A stretch of DNA of 64,000 nucleotides from Achromobacter sp. B7 (GTDB taxonomy: Bacteria > Pseudomonadota > Gammaproteobacteria > Burkholderiales > Burkholderiaceae_B), in assembly GCF_003600685.1 (NCBI RefSeq), contig NZ_CP032084.1, forward strand, positions 248,001-312,000. Reading direction: 5' to 3'. Position numbers and translations under genes: made by a program. A model generated the notes under the pieces. That model worked only from the letters and a program-made list of their open reading frames with translations, had not been told where the DNA came from and searched no databases. The first letter of the stretch is position 1; each line of letters starts with the position of its first letter. Below are positions 1-7,786 of this stretch, in pieces.

Positions 1-516
1 TATATCTCGGCGCGCGGGCTGCTGAACTTCCAGGGCGTCACCCCGCTGATGTGCGCGCTGGTGCAGGCGATGATCTACGTATCGGTGTACCTGGTGGTGT
101 TCGCCGTGCTGATCAGCGCGGGCCACGCGCTGGGACTCATCACGCTGCCGGAAAGTTGGGCGGGCTTCATTCTTTTCGTCGTGCTGATGGGCTGCTGCGG
201 GTCGGCGATGGGCGTGCTGTTTGGGTCAATCGCGACCTTCTGGCATTTCTTCCTGCGCCTGGCGCCCGTCATCGAACGGGGCTTGCAGATATTCTCCAGC
301 GTGTTCTTCGTGTCGGAGCAGTTGCCCGAGCATCTGCGCCCATGGATTCTGTGGTCGCCGTTCGCGCACGGCATGCAGCTGCTGCGTTCGGCTTACTTCG
401 CGGCCTACGATTCCCACGATGCCAGCCTGGGCTATTTCTTGACGGCATTGGTGTTCATGATGGTGGTCGCCCTGGCGGCCGAGCGTCTTGCACGCCCCAA
501 TGTCCAGCCGATGTAA
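1..516 (+). CDS. kpsM: Capsule polysaccharide ABC exporter, permease subunit (5' truncated by window)
   Basis: Inner-membrane permease of an ABC-2 type polysaccharide exporter (KpsM/CtrC/BexB family), which moves a lipid-linked capsule chain out of the cytoplasm. The reading frame is open from base 1, so the start lies upstream; 171 codons are visible and family members have about 260. The visible part has hydrophobic stretches typical of ABC-2 membranes segments, and a C-terminal region with a WSPFAHGMQLLR motif that is characteristic of KpsM/CtrC-type permeases. The next gene, an ATPase-like protein, starts 10 bases after the stop, and a KpsE/CtrB-like gene follows, so this is the 3' end of a capsule export operon. 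The gene symbol is by family resemblance; organisms of this group may use other names. Confidence 0.85.
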   Translation, partial: YISARGLLNFQGVTPLMCALVQAMIYVSVYLVVFAVLISAGHALGLITLPESWAGFILFVVLMGCCGSAMGVLFGSIATFWHFFLRLAPVIERGLQIFSSVFFVSEQLPEHLRPWILWSPFAHGMQLLRSAYFAAYDSHDASLGYFLTALVFMMVVALAAERLARPNVQPM

Positions 517-525
517 GGGGGCCAG

Positions 526-1242
526 ATGATTCATCTGAATGGCGTCACTGACGAACCCTACGCCTTTGGCAGCCGGCAACCGCTGCTGGCCAACGCCACG
601 CTCGACATACCCGTCGGGCGCTACGCCCTGCTGTCGCATACGCCCGAGATGCACCGCCAGATTGTCGACGTGTTGTGCAACCTGCGGCCGCCGCGCCAGG
701 GCTTCGTCAAGCACGACGGCAATGTGTCGTGGGCGATTGGGCGGCAAGGTTTTATCCGGGGCAAGGCCAACGGGCTTTCCATCATCGACTTCGTCTGCGA
801 GATGTACGAAATCGATATCGAAGCCACGCACGAACTGGTCGCGGACCTGATCAGCGACCCCAAGGTGCTGGCCAAACCCATGGAACATTGGCCGCTTTAC
901 GCACGGCAGGAATTCTCGTTCGCCCTGGCGCTGGCGCCGGCGTTCGACGTTTACGTGATCGAAGGGGCCATCCCTTTCGAACCCTGCCGGTTCACCCGGC
1001 TCTGGCTGGCCCTGTTCGAAGAGCGGTTGATCGGCCGGACCCTCATTCTCTCTAGCTATCGCCAGAACCAGATGGCGGACTACTGCCTCAAAGGCTTGAT
1101 TTATGAACGAAGCGCTCTCAGCATCGAAGACGACCTCGACCAATGCCTCAGCAAATACCCCCCGCGACGATCTCGAAGCGACTCCGGCACCGGCGATGAC
1201 GTCTTCGGAGGCGGCTTCGAAGACAGCCAGCTCGGGATCTGA
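526..1242 (+). CDS. KpsT-like ABC exporter nucleotide-binding protein with degenerate ATPase motifs
   Basis: 238 aa. Position between the permease and KpsE-like gene, length, and several framework segments (GLSIIDFVCEMYEID, FSFALALAPAFDVYVI, the C-terminal YCLKGLIYE) match the KpsT/CtrD/BexA ATPase of capsule exporters. All catalytic motifs are altered. The Walker A position (about residues 35-46) reads LLSHTPEMHRQI with no GxxGxGK[ST]. The signature region is LYARQEFSFAL rather than a YSSGM-type motif. Walker B has E146-G147 where D-E is expected, and the H-loop His is Ser (SSYRQ). I infer a pseudo-ATPase, or one paired with an active ATPase encoded elsewhere. No frameshift or stop breaks the frame. 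The last 140 bases overlap the next gene, so the C-terminal ~45 residues are the least certain part. Confidence 0.75.
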   Translation: MIHLNGVTDEPYAFGSRQPLLANATLDIPVGRYALLSHTPEMHRQIVDVLCNLRPPRQGFVKHDGNVSWAIGRQGFIRGKANGLSIIDFVCEMYEIDIEATHELVADLISDPKVLAKPMEHWPLYARQEFSFALALAPAFDVYVIEGAIPFEPCRFTRLWLALFEERLIGRTLILSSYRQNQMADYCLKGLIYERSALSIEDDLDQCLSKYPPRRSRSDSGTGDDVFGGGFEDSQLGI

Positions 1243-2395
1243 GGGCGGCTCCGAAATCGAACGCCGCCGTCGCGAACGGCAGGCTGCGCTGCGCGAACGC
1301 CGGCGCCACCGCTGGATCAACGCGTTCATCGTCATCGCGCCGGTGGCGCTGGCGCTGGTCTATGTGCTGTGCGTCGCCACCCCGCGCTACGAAGCGGAAT
1401 CGCGCTTTTTCGTGCAGTCGGGCTCCGGCCAGCAAGGCGGCGGAGGGGGCGCGGCAAGCCTGCTGACCACGGGCAACATGGGCGGCATGCTGGGCGGCTT
1501 TGTCGACGGCTGGGCGGTCAGCGATTTCCTGAAATCGCGCGATGCCATGCAACAGCTGGACAAGAAGGTCGGCCTGCGCCAGTACCTGATCCACACGGGT
1601 ATCGACCCCTTCAACCACCTGGCCGAAGATTCCAGCGAAGACGACCTGTACCGCGCCTATCAGTCGGCGGTACACGTCTCGTTCAACGCCCTGGAGCAGA
1701 TCGACGTGCTGCGCGTCAGCGCGTTCTCGCCGGAAGACGCCGCGATGCTGTCCAAGGCGCTGATCGGCCTGGCCGAAGAATTCGTCAGCTCGATGAACGA
1801 GAAAGGCGTGGCCGACAAGCTGAAGGTCAGCGAAGAGTCGGTCAGGCTTGCCGAGCAAAAGGCGCTGGCCGCGCGCGAAGCCTTGACGGCGTGGCGCACC
1901 ACGCACGGCAACATCGACCCGACGGCCACGGTGGCCATGCTGTTGAACCTGTCCAGCCAGCTGGAAACCGAACTGAGCAGCGCGCAGATCAATCTGGACA
2001 AGATCCGCGCGTTGGAAAACAAGGACCACTTCATGCTCAAGCCCGCCCAGATGCAGGTGGTGGCATTGCAAAAGCGCATTGCGTCGGTGCGTCGTCGCCT
2101 CAGCGGCGACGGCAATGCCGAAGCCAAGCAGCTCAAGTCCTACGAGGCGCTGCGTAACACCCAGGCGTTCGCGGATTCCAACCTGACGCTGGCGCAGCAG
2201 TCGTACCAACAGGCGATGACGGACGCGCTGCGCTTGCAACGCTATCTGTCCATCATCGCGCAGCCGGTGCCCACGGACCGCCCCAGCAGCCCGCGTACCG
2301 CCATCCTGTTGCTGCAAGCGCTGGCGCTGGGCTTTGTGCTGATGTTTGTGTCGCGCGTGGCAATGGCATTGTTGCGGGGGCTGCGCCATGGTTGA
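1103..2395 (+). CDS. kpsE: Capsule export inner-membrane periplasmic adaptor (KpsE/CtrB/BexC family)
   Basis: 430 aa polysaccharide co-polymerase/adaptor that links the inner-membrane ABC exporter to the outer-membrane Wza/KpsD channel. Features: a low-complexity Ser/Thr/Ala-rich cytoplasmic tail (about residues 1-50), an Arg-rich stretch, TM1 near residues 70-92, the family motif PRYEAESRFFVQSG directly after TM1, a long periplasmic helical region, and TM2 at the C-terminus. Start chosen at 1103: AAAGG lies about 9 bases upstream, whereas the alternative ATG at 1196 has no ribosome binding site. The chosen start puts 140 bases inside the preceding gene in another frame. The stop overlaps the next start (ATGGTTGA). 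Confidence 0.85.
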   Translation: MNEALSASKTTSTNASANTPRDDLEATPAPAMTSSEAASKTASSGSEGGSEIERRRRERQAALRERRRHRWINAFIVIAPVALALVYVLCVATPRYEAESRFFVQSGSGQQGGGGGAASLLTTGNMGGMLGGFVDGWAVSDFLKSRDAMQQLDKKVGLRQYLIHTGIDPFNHLAEDSSEDDLYRAYQSAVHVSFNALEQIDVLRVSAFSPEDAAMLSKALIGLAEEFVSSMNEKGVADKLKVSEESVRLAEQKALAAREALTAWRTTHGNIDPTATVAMLLNLSSQLETELSSAQINLDKIRALENKDHFMLKPAQMQVVALQKRIASVRRRLSGDGNAEAKQLKSYEALRNTQAFADSNLTLAQQSYQQAMTDALRLQRYLSIIAQPVPTDRPSSPRTAILLLQALALGFVLMFVSRVAMALLRGLRHG

Positions 2396-4292
2396 TACCG
2401 CTGTTGAAGAACGCCGCGCCCAGGCCGACGCCACCACGCAGCTGCGCGAAGTCATCCGCGACATTCTGGCGGCCGACGAACCCGCCGGCCAGTTGGCAAG
2501 ACTGGGCCCGGCGCTGGCGAAGACGAACGAGGGCTGGCGCGATGTGCGCCGCCTGCTGGTCGCGCCCTGGATGCGCGAAGCGAAGCTCGCGCCCGCCATC
2601 GCCGCCCTGGAAACGCTGATTGCGGCGTACCCGGCCCGCGCCGATGACCGCCGCCTGCTGGCCAGCCTGCTGGGCCGCACCAAGCAGTGGGACCGCGCTA
2701 TTGCCGAGGTGGATGCCGCGGCCGGCATCGAGCCCGCCAACGCATCGCACCACGCCGCGCGCATCCAGTTGCGCGTGCAGGCTGGCCGCGTGACGGACGC
2801 CGCCGAGGTCGCACGCGCCACGGTGTCCATGGCGCGCGACGAGCCCGCCGAGGCGTATGCCTGGATGATGGCCTTTGCGCGTAATGGCGACACGGCCCAG
2901 GCCGCCGACATCGCCGCAAGCCTGGACCCCGCGCAGCTGCCGAATGAACGCGTGGCCACGATGGCCGTGCGCGCATTGCTGGAAGACGAGCGCGCCCAGG
3001 CGGCGATTGAACTGGGCGACCGGGCGCTGAACGCCGGCCACGACAGCCCCGCCTTGCGCGCGTCGTTGGGCATGGCGCATCTGCGGCGTGCGACTGAGGA
3101 TGACCGCAAGGTGCACGCGCTGACCCATTTTGAAACGGGCCTGGCCGCCGCGCCCACGGACGTGCGGCTGTTGACGCTGTACGGCGAAACCCTGCTGCGT
3201 GCCGGCCGCTACAAGGAGGCCGCGGCGCCGTTGGCGCAGGCCATTGAACTGGCGCCCGAGCTGGAGCAGACGCGTGCTTTGTATGCACGTGCGCTGCGCT
3301 ACACCTTGGAGTACGACAAGGCCGCCGAGCAGATGTTGAAGCTGGTCGAGAAGTCTCCCGACAAGCTGATCTGGCAGCGCTCGGCCATCGGCGCGCTGTC
3401 GCAGGCGGGCCGCAAGCAAGAGGCCGAGGCGCTGTACACGAAGTACGTCGCCACGCGCAGCGCACACCTGCCCAAGACCTTCCAGGACGCCATGGCGCAG
3501 ATGGAGCAGCGGCTGCACATGGCGCCGATTCCACAGGCGCGGCTGGATTGGGCGTGGTCGCTGCGCGGCGACGCCAATGCGGACCGCGCGGATTGGGAAC
3601 GCCGCGCGCGCTGGGGCCACATGATCGACCATCTGCTGTTCGACTGGCTGGAATGCCGCGAAGACGATGTCGAAGAGGCCATGCAGTTGCTGGGCGAACT
3701 GGATACCGGCGAGCGCTTTTTCGCGCCGTTGCTGGCGGCCGGCAAGGGCGTGGTGGTGGCGACCGCGCACGTCGGCCCCATGTATGCCGGGCTGATGGCG
3801 CTGGAGCTTCTGGGCATTCCGTCGCGCTGGCTCGCCACCGCGCCCACGGTGGCCCAAAGCAGCTATGCCACGGCCTTGATTTCCACCGCCGATCAAACCG
3901 AGGCGCAGGTGGCCAAAGCCTGCATGCGCGCCATCAACTCGGGCTTTGTGCTGTGCCTGGCCATCGACGGCGCGGCGAATCCCGCCGCGCCCCGCACCAC
4001 CTTCGAAGGTCAGGAGGTGACGTATTCCAGCTTTGCGTCGCACCTGGCGCATCGCATGGGCGTGCCGTCGGTGTTCTACGCGCCGCGTTGGGAAAACGGC
4101 CAGGTGACGTACACGCTGGCCATGCTGCCGGCGGCCAATCCCGGCGAAGACGCCGATGCCTACGCGCTGCGATGGCAGAAGGCGTATTTCGAACGGTTGC
4201 GCGAACACGTGGCCGGCCCCCCTGAAAATCTGCGCTTGAGCGGCGGCATCTGGCGTCATGTGCAGTCCGCGGATCGCTCCGCGCAGCAATAG
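2388..4292 (+). CDS. TPR-repeat protein with C-terminal LpxL/HtrB-like acyltransferase domain
   Basis: 634 aa. The N-terminal ~370 residues are Ala-rich helical pairs typical of TPR/Sel1-like repeats (for example around residues 265-290). Residues ~410-630 resemble the lipid A acyltransferase/LPLAT fold: AGKGVVVATAHVGPMYAG around 451-468 aligns with the HtrB/LpxL GKGVILLTGHFGNWE block, and AIDGAAN...FEGQEVTYSS with the D-x-x...FG block. His461 is present, but the acidic partner of HX4D/E is Tyr466, so classical catalysis is doubtful. It overlaps the KpsE-like stop by 8 bases, so it is translationally coupled to capsule export. I infer a role in capsule assembly or its lipid anchor; this is not shown. 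ATG 2388 chosen over upstream ATG 2346, which lies deep in the previous gene. Confidence 0.6.
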   Translation: MVDTAVEERRAQADATTQLREVIRDILAADEPAGQLARLGPALAKTNEGWRDVRRLLVAPWMREAKLAPAIAALETLIAAYPARADDRRLLASLLGRTKQWDRAIAEVDAAAGIEPANASHHAARIQLRVQAGRVTDAAEVARATVSMARDEPAEAYAWMMAFARNGDTAQAADIAASLDPAQLPNERVATMAVRALLEDERAQAAIELGDRALNAGHDSPALRASLGMAHLRRATEDDRKVHALTHFETGLAAAPTDVRLLTLYGETLLRAGRYKEAAAPLAQAIELAPELEQTRALYARALRYTLEYDKAAEQMLKLVEKSPDKLIWQRSAIGALSQAGRKQEAEALYTKYVATRSAHLPKTFQDAMAQMEQRLHMAPIPQARLDWAWSLRGDANADRADWERRARWGHMIDHLLFDWLECREDDVEEAMQLLGELDTGERFFAPLLAAGKGVVVATAHVGPMYAGLMALELLGIPSRWLATAPTVAQSSYATALISTADQTEAQVAKACMRAINSGFVLCLAIDGAANPAAPRTTFEGQEVTYSSFASHLAHRMGVPSVFYAPRWENGQVTYTLAMLPAANPGEDADAYALRWQKAYFERLREHVAGPPENLRLSGGIWRHVQSADRSAQQ

Positions 4293-4304
4293 GAACAAGC
4301 CTTG

Positions 4305-5513
4305 ATGAAGTCTGCAATGAAAACGATGCGTTGGCTGCTTGCCGTGGCCCTGCTGCAAGGCGGGGTGGCGGCCGCGAATGAAGCCTGCCCCAGCCCGGAC
4401 GAACACTGCCCGCTCGTTTCATCGCTGCTGTCTCAACGCGAAGGCTACGGCGCCAAGGCTACGGGCGGCCTGGGCGGCAAGTTCATCGAGGTGACGTCCG
4501 ACCAGGATTCGGGGCCGGGCACCTTGCGCGCCGCGCTGGCGCAAGCCAAGAAGGGGCCGACCTGGATCCGCTTCGCATCCGATATGACGATCGTGCTGGA
4601 CAAGCAGCTGCGCGTGCCCTCGAACGTGACGATCGACGGGCGCGGCAAGCGCGTTGCCTTGATCGACGACGGGCTGGGCGTGTACGGCGTGCAGAACGTC
4701 ATCCTGACGCACCTGACCATCGACGGCCGCCTGAACCGGCTGACGCAGGCCGTGAACGTGGCCAATGGCAGCCGCGATGTGTGGGTGGACCATATGGATC
4801 TGTCGCGCATGTCGGACCGGCTGCTGAACGTGAAGAACGGGTCCACCGACGTGACGATTTCATGGACCAAGTTCCATAACTCGAACAAGGTCATGCTGCT
4901 GAACAACATCACGTCCAAGAACCTGTTCCAGAACTACGAACGTGATTCGATCGCCCGCGTGACGCTGCATCACAACTATTTCTTCAACACCGTGCAGCGC
5001 AATCCGCGCGGGCAGTTCGGCACGTTCCACCTGTTCAACAACCTGCTTGAAGACTGGGATTTCTACGGCATGAGCTTCAGCCTGGAAGCCAAGGCGCTGG
5101 TCGAAGGCAACATCTTCAACAACACGGCGCAGCGCAAGTGCGTCGAGCCCGAATTCTTTCCCACGGTGGAAGGCGTCAACGTCAATTACTGCCACTACAT
5201 TCCCATTGCCGCCAAACGCAGCGCGCTGGACAACGGCGAGTCGGATCGCGGCGCGTACGAGAAACTGAAGTCGCAGCACGGCTACACGCGCGACTACAAA
5301 GCCTTCCTGCGCCTGAAAGACAACCTGTACCTGGGCGATGCCAAGCCGGTGTTGCAGGACTACCGACCCGATGCCGCGCCGACGCCGCCGTATTGTTACG
5401 GCTACGAGCACCCGACGCCGGAATTGGCAGACAAGATCCGCAAGTTTGCCGGCAACACCGGTGGCGATACGCCCCTGCCTGCATCAAGAACCGGCTCCGG
5501 CTGCGGCGGCTAG
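4305..5513 (+). CDS. Secreted pectate lyase-like polysaccharide lyase (PL1 family)
   Basis: 402 aa. N-terminal signal peptide (MRWLLAVALLQGGVAAA) followed by a parallel beta-helix of pectate lyase C type. Visible family motifs: NVTIDGRGKRV, the calcium-site segment DVWVDHMDLS, and QRNPRGQFG in the position of the RxPxxR catalytic region, then FHLFNNLLEDW. The start has AGGAAC about 10 bases upstream; a TTG three bases earlier is possible. It begins 12 bases after the acyltransferase-like gene and so is probably the last gene of the capsule operon. Lyases in export operons usually trim mis-exported polymer in the periplasm (as AlgL does for alginate), so the capsule may contain uronic acid. 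That inference is not proven; plant pectin use is an alternative. Confidence 0.8.
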   Translation: MKSAMKTMRWLLAVALLQGGVAAANEACPSPDEHCPLVSSLLSQREGYGAKATGGLGGKFIEVTSDQDSGPGTLRAALAQAKKGPTWIRFASDMTIVLDKQLRVPSNVTIDGRGKRVALIDDGLGVYGVQNVILTHLTIDGRLNRLTQAVNVANGSRDVWVDHMDLSRMSDRLLNVKNGSTDVTISWTKFHNSNKVMLLNNITSKNLFQNYERDSIARVTLHHNYFFNTVQRNPRGQFGTFHLFNNLLEDWDFYGMSFSLEAKALVEGNIFNNTAQRKCVEPEFFPTVEGVNVNYCHYIPIAAKRSALDNGESDRGAYEKLKSQHGYTRDYKAFLRLKDNLYLGDAKPVLQDYRPDAAPTPPYCYGYEHPTPELADKIRKFAGNTGGDTPLPASRTGSGCGG

Positions 5514-5654
5514 GCGTCAAGGCTGCGCGACAAAAAACTGTCCACTCTGAGATACACCCGGGTTGTTGTCCCCCTGAAATTGCGACGCAACGTGTTGCAA
5601 TAAGCGTAACAACGTTTACAAATTCGTCCCGCCAAGGACGAGGGGACAGTGACC

Positions 5655-6659
5655 ATGAGTCAAACACCACGATACCTGCGCCGCCCGCAGGGTTCGAACT
5701 GGGGCGATTTCGGCCACGACGACCAGTTGGGCACGCTGAACCACCTGGACAGCCAGGCGCGTCTGGCCGCCGTCGCGGAAATCAAGACCGGGATTTCGTT
5801 TTCGCTCAGCTTGCCATTGACAGTGCCGCGCGCGCCCGTGCTGAACCCGCGCCGCAAGGGGCCGTCGATCCAGCCCGCCGAGAAAAACGGCGTGCCGGTG
5901 TACCGATATCCCCTGGGCCTGGACGTGCCCGGCGCCACCGACGTCGTCAGCGACGACCGCGTTACGCTGTCGCCGCAGTACTCCACGCAATGGGACGCAC
6001 TGGGCCATGTGGGCTCGATGTATGACGCCCACGGTACGGGCCAGCCGCAGCCCACCGGGTACAACGGCTTTACCGTCAGCGAGCCTTCCCCCGACAACTT
6101 CACCGGCACGCAAGACCTGTCCATCGCGCCGATGGCGCGCCATGGCATCCAGGGGCGCGGCGTGATGGTTGACCTGCGCGCCCGCTTTGGCGATGAACAA
6201 CGCAAGGTGTCGTACCGCGACCTCATGGACGTGATCGAGGCCGACGGGGTGCAAGTGCGGCCCGGCGACGTGCTGTGCCTGCACACTGGCCTGGCCGACC
6301 TGGCGTTGACGCTGGGCGAGCACGAACAGGAACGGCTCAAGACCAGCTGCTGCGTGCTGGACGGCGCGGACGCGCAACTGCTGGCCTGGATCAAGGACAG
6401 CCGCATTGCCGCCATCGCGGCGGACAACCACGCCGTGGAACTGCGCAACCATCAGCTGGACGCAGGCCCCGGGCCGCTGCTGCCCTTGCACGAACAATGC
6501 CTCTTCAAGCTGGGCCTGCCACTGGGCGAGCTCTGGCATCTGACCCCGCTGGCGCACTGGCTGCGCCAGCATGGCCGACACGCTTTCTTCCTGACCGCCG
6601 CACCCATGTACGTGCCCGGTCTGGTCGGCGCGCCGGTCAACCCCATCGCGACCGTCTGA
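5655..6659 (+). CDS. Cyclase family protein (kynurenine formamidase-like metal hydrolase)
   Basis: 334 aa, cyclase/KynB fold (Pfam Cyclase). The metal-binding region reads QWDALGHVGSMYD, the variant found in the larger ~320-aa branch of the family, rather than the HxGTHxD of short KynB. Further conserved blocks are GRGVMVDL, DVLCLHTG and the late AADNHAVE. The substrate cannot be told from sequence; family members hydrolyse cyclic amides, esters or formamides. ATG 5655 is preferred over GTG 5649 because GAGGGGA lies about 9 bases upstream of it. It is followed by a Bug receptor and a carboxymuconolactone-decarboxylase-like gene on the same strand, suggesting uptake and breakdown of a carboxylate. 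Confidence 0.8.
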   Translation: MSQTPRYLRRPQGSNWGDFGHDDQLGTLNHLDSQARLAAVAEIKTGISFSLSLPLTVPRAPVLNPRRKGPSIQPAEKNGVPVYRYPLGLDVPGATDVVSDDRVTLSPQYSTQWDALGHVGSMYDAHGTGQPQPTGYNGFTVSEPSPDNFTGTQDLSIAPMARHGIQGRGVMVDLRARFGDEQRKVSYRDLMDVIEADGVQVRPGDVLCLHTGLADLALTLGEHEQERLKTSCCVLDGADAQLLAWIKDSRIAAIAADNHAVELRNHQLDAGPGPLLPLHEQCLFKLGLPLGELWHLTPLAHWLRQHGRHAFFLTAAPMYVPGLVGAPVNPIATV

Positions 6660-6731
6660 CCCCGTCAGGCGGATCGCGCAACGATTCATCATCAATCGAA
6701 TATCCCCGTCGGGGAGTTGTGAGGAGCACAC

Positions 6732-7718
6732 ATGAAGAAGACCCGTTTCGCGGCCTTGGCCGCATTGCGTCCGCTGGTTGCGGCCATCGGCCTGGTCGGC
6801 GCTGTCGGCGCGGCCAACGCCGCCGGCTATCCCGAGCAGCCCATCACGATGGTGGTGCCGTATTCCGCCGGCGGCGGCGCTGACAACGCCGCGCGCATCA
6901 TCGCCCAGGGCATGAGCGAAGTAGCCGGCCAAAGCGTCGTGATCGAAAACAAGGGCGGCGCCAGCGGCTCGATCGGTGCGGCCTTCGTGGCACGCGCCAA
7001 GCCGGACGGCTACACGGTGCTGTTCGACGCGTCCGCGTTCTCGATCAACCCGGTGCTGCGCAAGCTGCCCTACGACGCGAAGAAGGACTTCGTGCCGGTC
7101 TCGCAAGCGGTCAGCGTGCCCAACATCCTGGTGGCGGCGCCGGGCTCGGCGTTCAACAACCTGCCCGACTTCATCAAGGCCGCGCGTGCCAACCCCGGCA
7201 AGTACACCTTTGCCTCGTACGGCCCCGGCAGCCTGGCGCAGATGGCTGCTGAACTGCTCAAGAAGGATGCGGACGTGAACGTGGTGCACGTGCCCTACAA
7301 GGGCGGCGCGCCGGCCATCGTGGACGTCATGGGCGGACAGGTGGACGTGTACTTCGCCAACGCGGCATCCAGCCTAAACTACGTCAGCGGCGGCAAGCTC
7401 AAGGCGCTGGCCGTGTCCTCGGCCAAGCGCATGCCGGAATTGCCCAATGTGGCCACGGTCGGCGAAGCCGGCATCAAGAATTTTGACGTGGTCGAATGGA
7501 ACGGCCTGTTCCTGCCCGCCGGCTCCAGCCCGGAAGTGGTCGCCAAGCTGCAAGACCTGGTGCAAAAGGCGCTGGCGCGTCCCGAAACGCGCGACAAGCT
7601 GGCCAAGCTGGGCCTGACCCCCGTGGGCAGCAGTGCCGCCGACTTTGCCAAGTTCGTCGACGCCGAGCAAGTGCGTTGGGCCGAGGTCGTGAAAGCCAAT
7701 AACATCACGGTGAACTGA
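6732..7718 (+). CDS. Tripartite tricarboxylate transporter substrate-binding protein (Bug/TctC family)
   Basis: 328 aa periplasmic solute-binding protein. Signal peptide with AANAAGYP cleavage region, then the Bug hallmarks YPEQPITMVVPYSAGGGADNAAR and VPYKGGAPAIVDVMGGQVD, both of which shape the carboxylate pocket. Strong Shine-Dalgarno GAGGAG 7 bases upstream of ATG. Bug receptors are greatly expanded in Bordetella and Achromobacter, and most are orphans. No TctA/TctB membrane genes are in the window, so it must use a permease encoded elsewhere. Likely delivers the substrate of the flanking cyclase and decarboxylase-like enzymes (inference from context). A hairpin follows the stop. Confidence 0.95.
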   Translation: MKKTRFAALAALRPLVAAIGLVGAVGAANAAGYPEQPITMVVPYSAGGGADNAARIIAQGMSEVAGQSVVIENKGGASGSIGAAFVARAKPDGYTVLFDASAFSINPVLRKLPYDAKKDFVPVSQAVSVPNILVAAPGSAFNNLPDFIKAARANPGKYTFASYGPGSLAQMAAELLKKDADVNVVHVPYKGGAPAIVDVMGGQVDVYFANAASSLNYVSGGKLKALAVSSAKRMPELPNVATVGEAGIKNFDVVEWNGLFLPAGSSPEVVAKLQDLVQKALARPETRDKLAKLGLTPVGSSAADFAKFVDAEQVRWAEVVKANNITVN

Positions 7719-7727
7719 TCCACCGAC

Positions 7728-7756
7728 GGGAACGGGCGCGGCGTTGGCCCGTTCCC
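7728..7756 (+). terminator. GC-rich hairpin after the Bug receptor gene
   Basis: Perfect 10-bp inverted repeat: GGGAACGGGC (7728-7737), 9-base loop, GCCCGTTCCC (7747-7756), followed by TTGT. It starts 10 bases after the stop. The T tract is short, so it may attenuate rather than end transcription into the next gene. Confidence 0.55.
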
Positions 7757-7786
7757 TTGTCAACCCGTTGCAGGGAGAAGCACACG

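Noticed and set aside
2253-4406. 717-aa antisense frame over the TPR-acyltransferase gene
   Set aside because: Shadow frame caused by high GC; the opposite strand has coherent domains and coupling.
5616-7289. 557-aa minus-strand frame over cyclase and Bug genes
   Set aside because: Shadow frame; the plus-strand genes have clear family motifs and ribosome sites.
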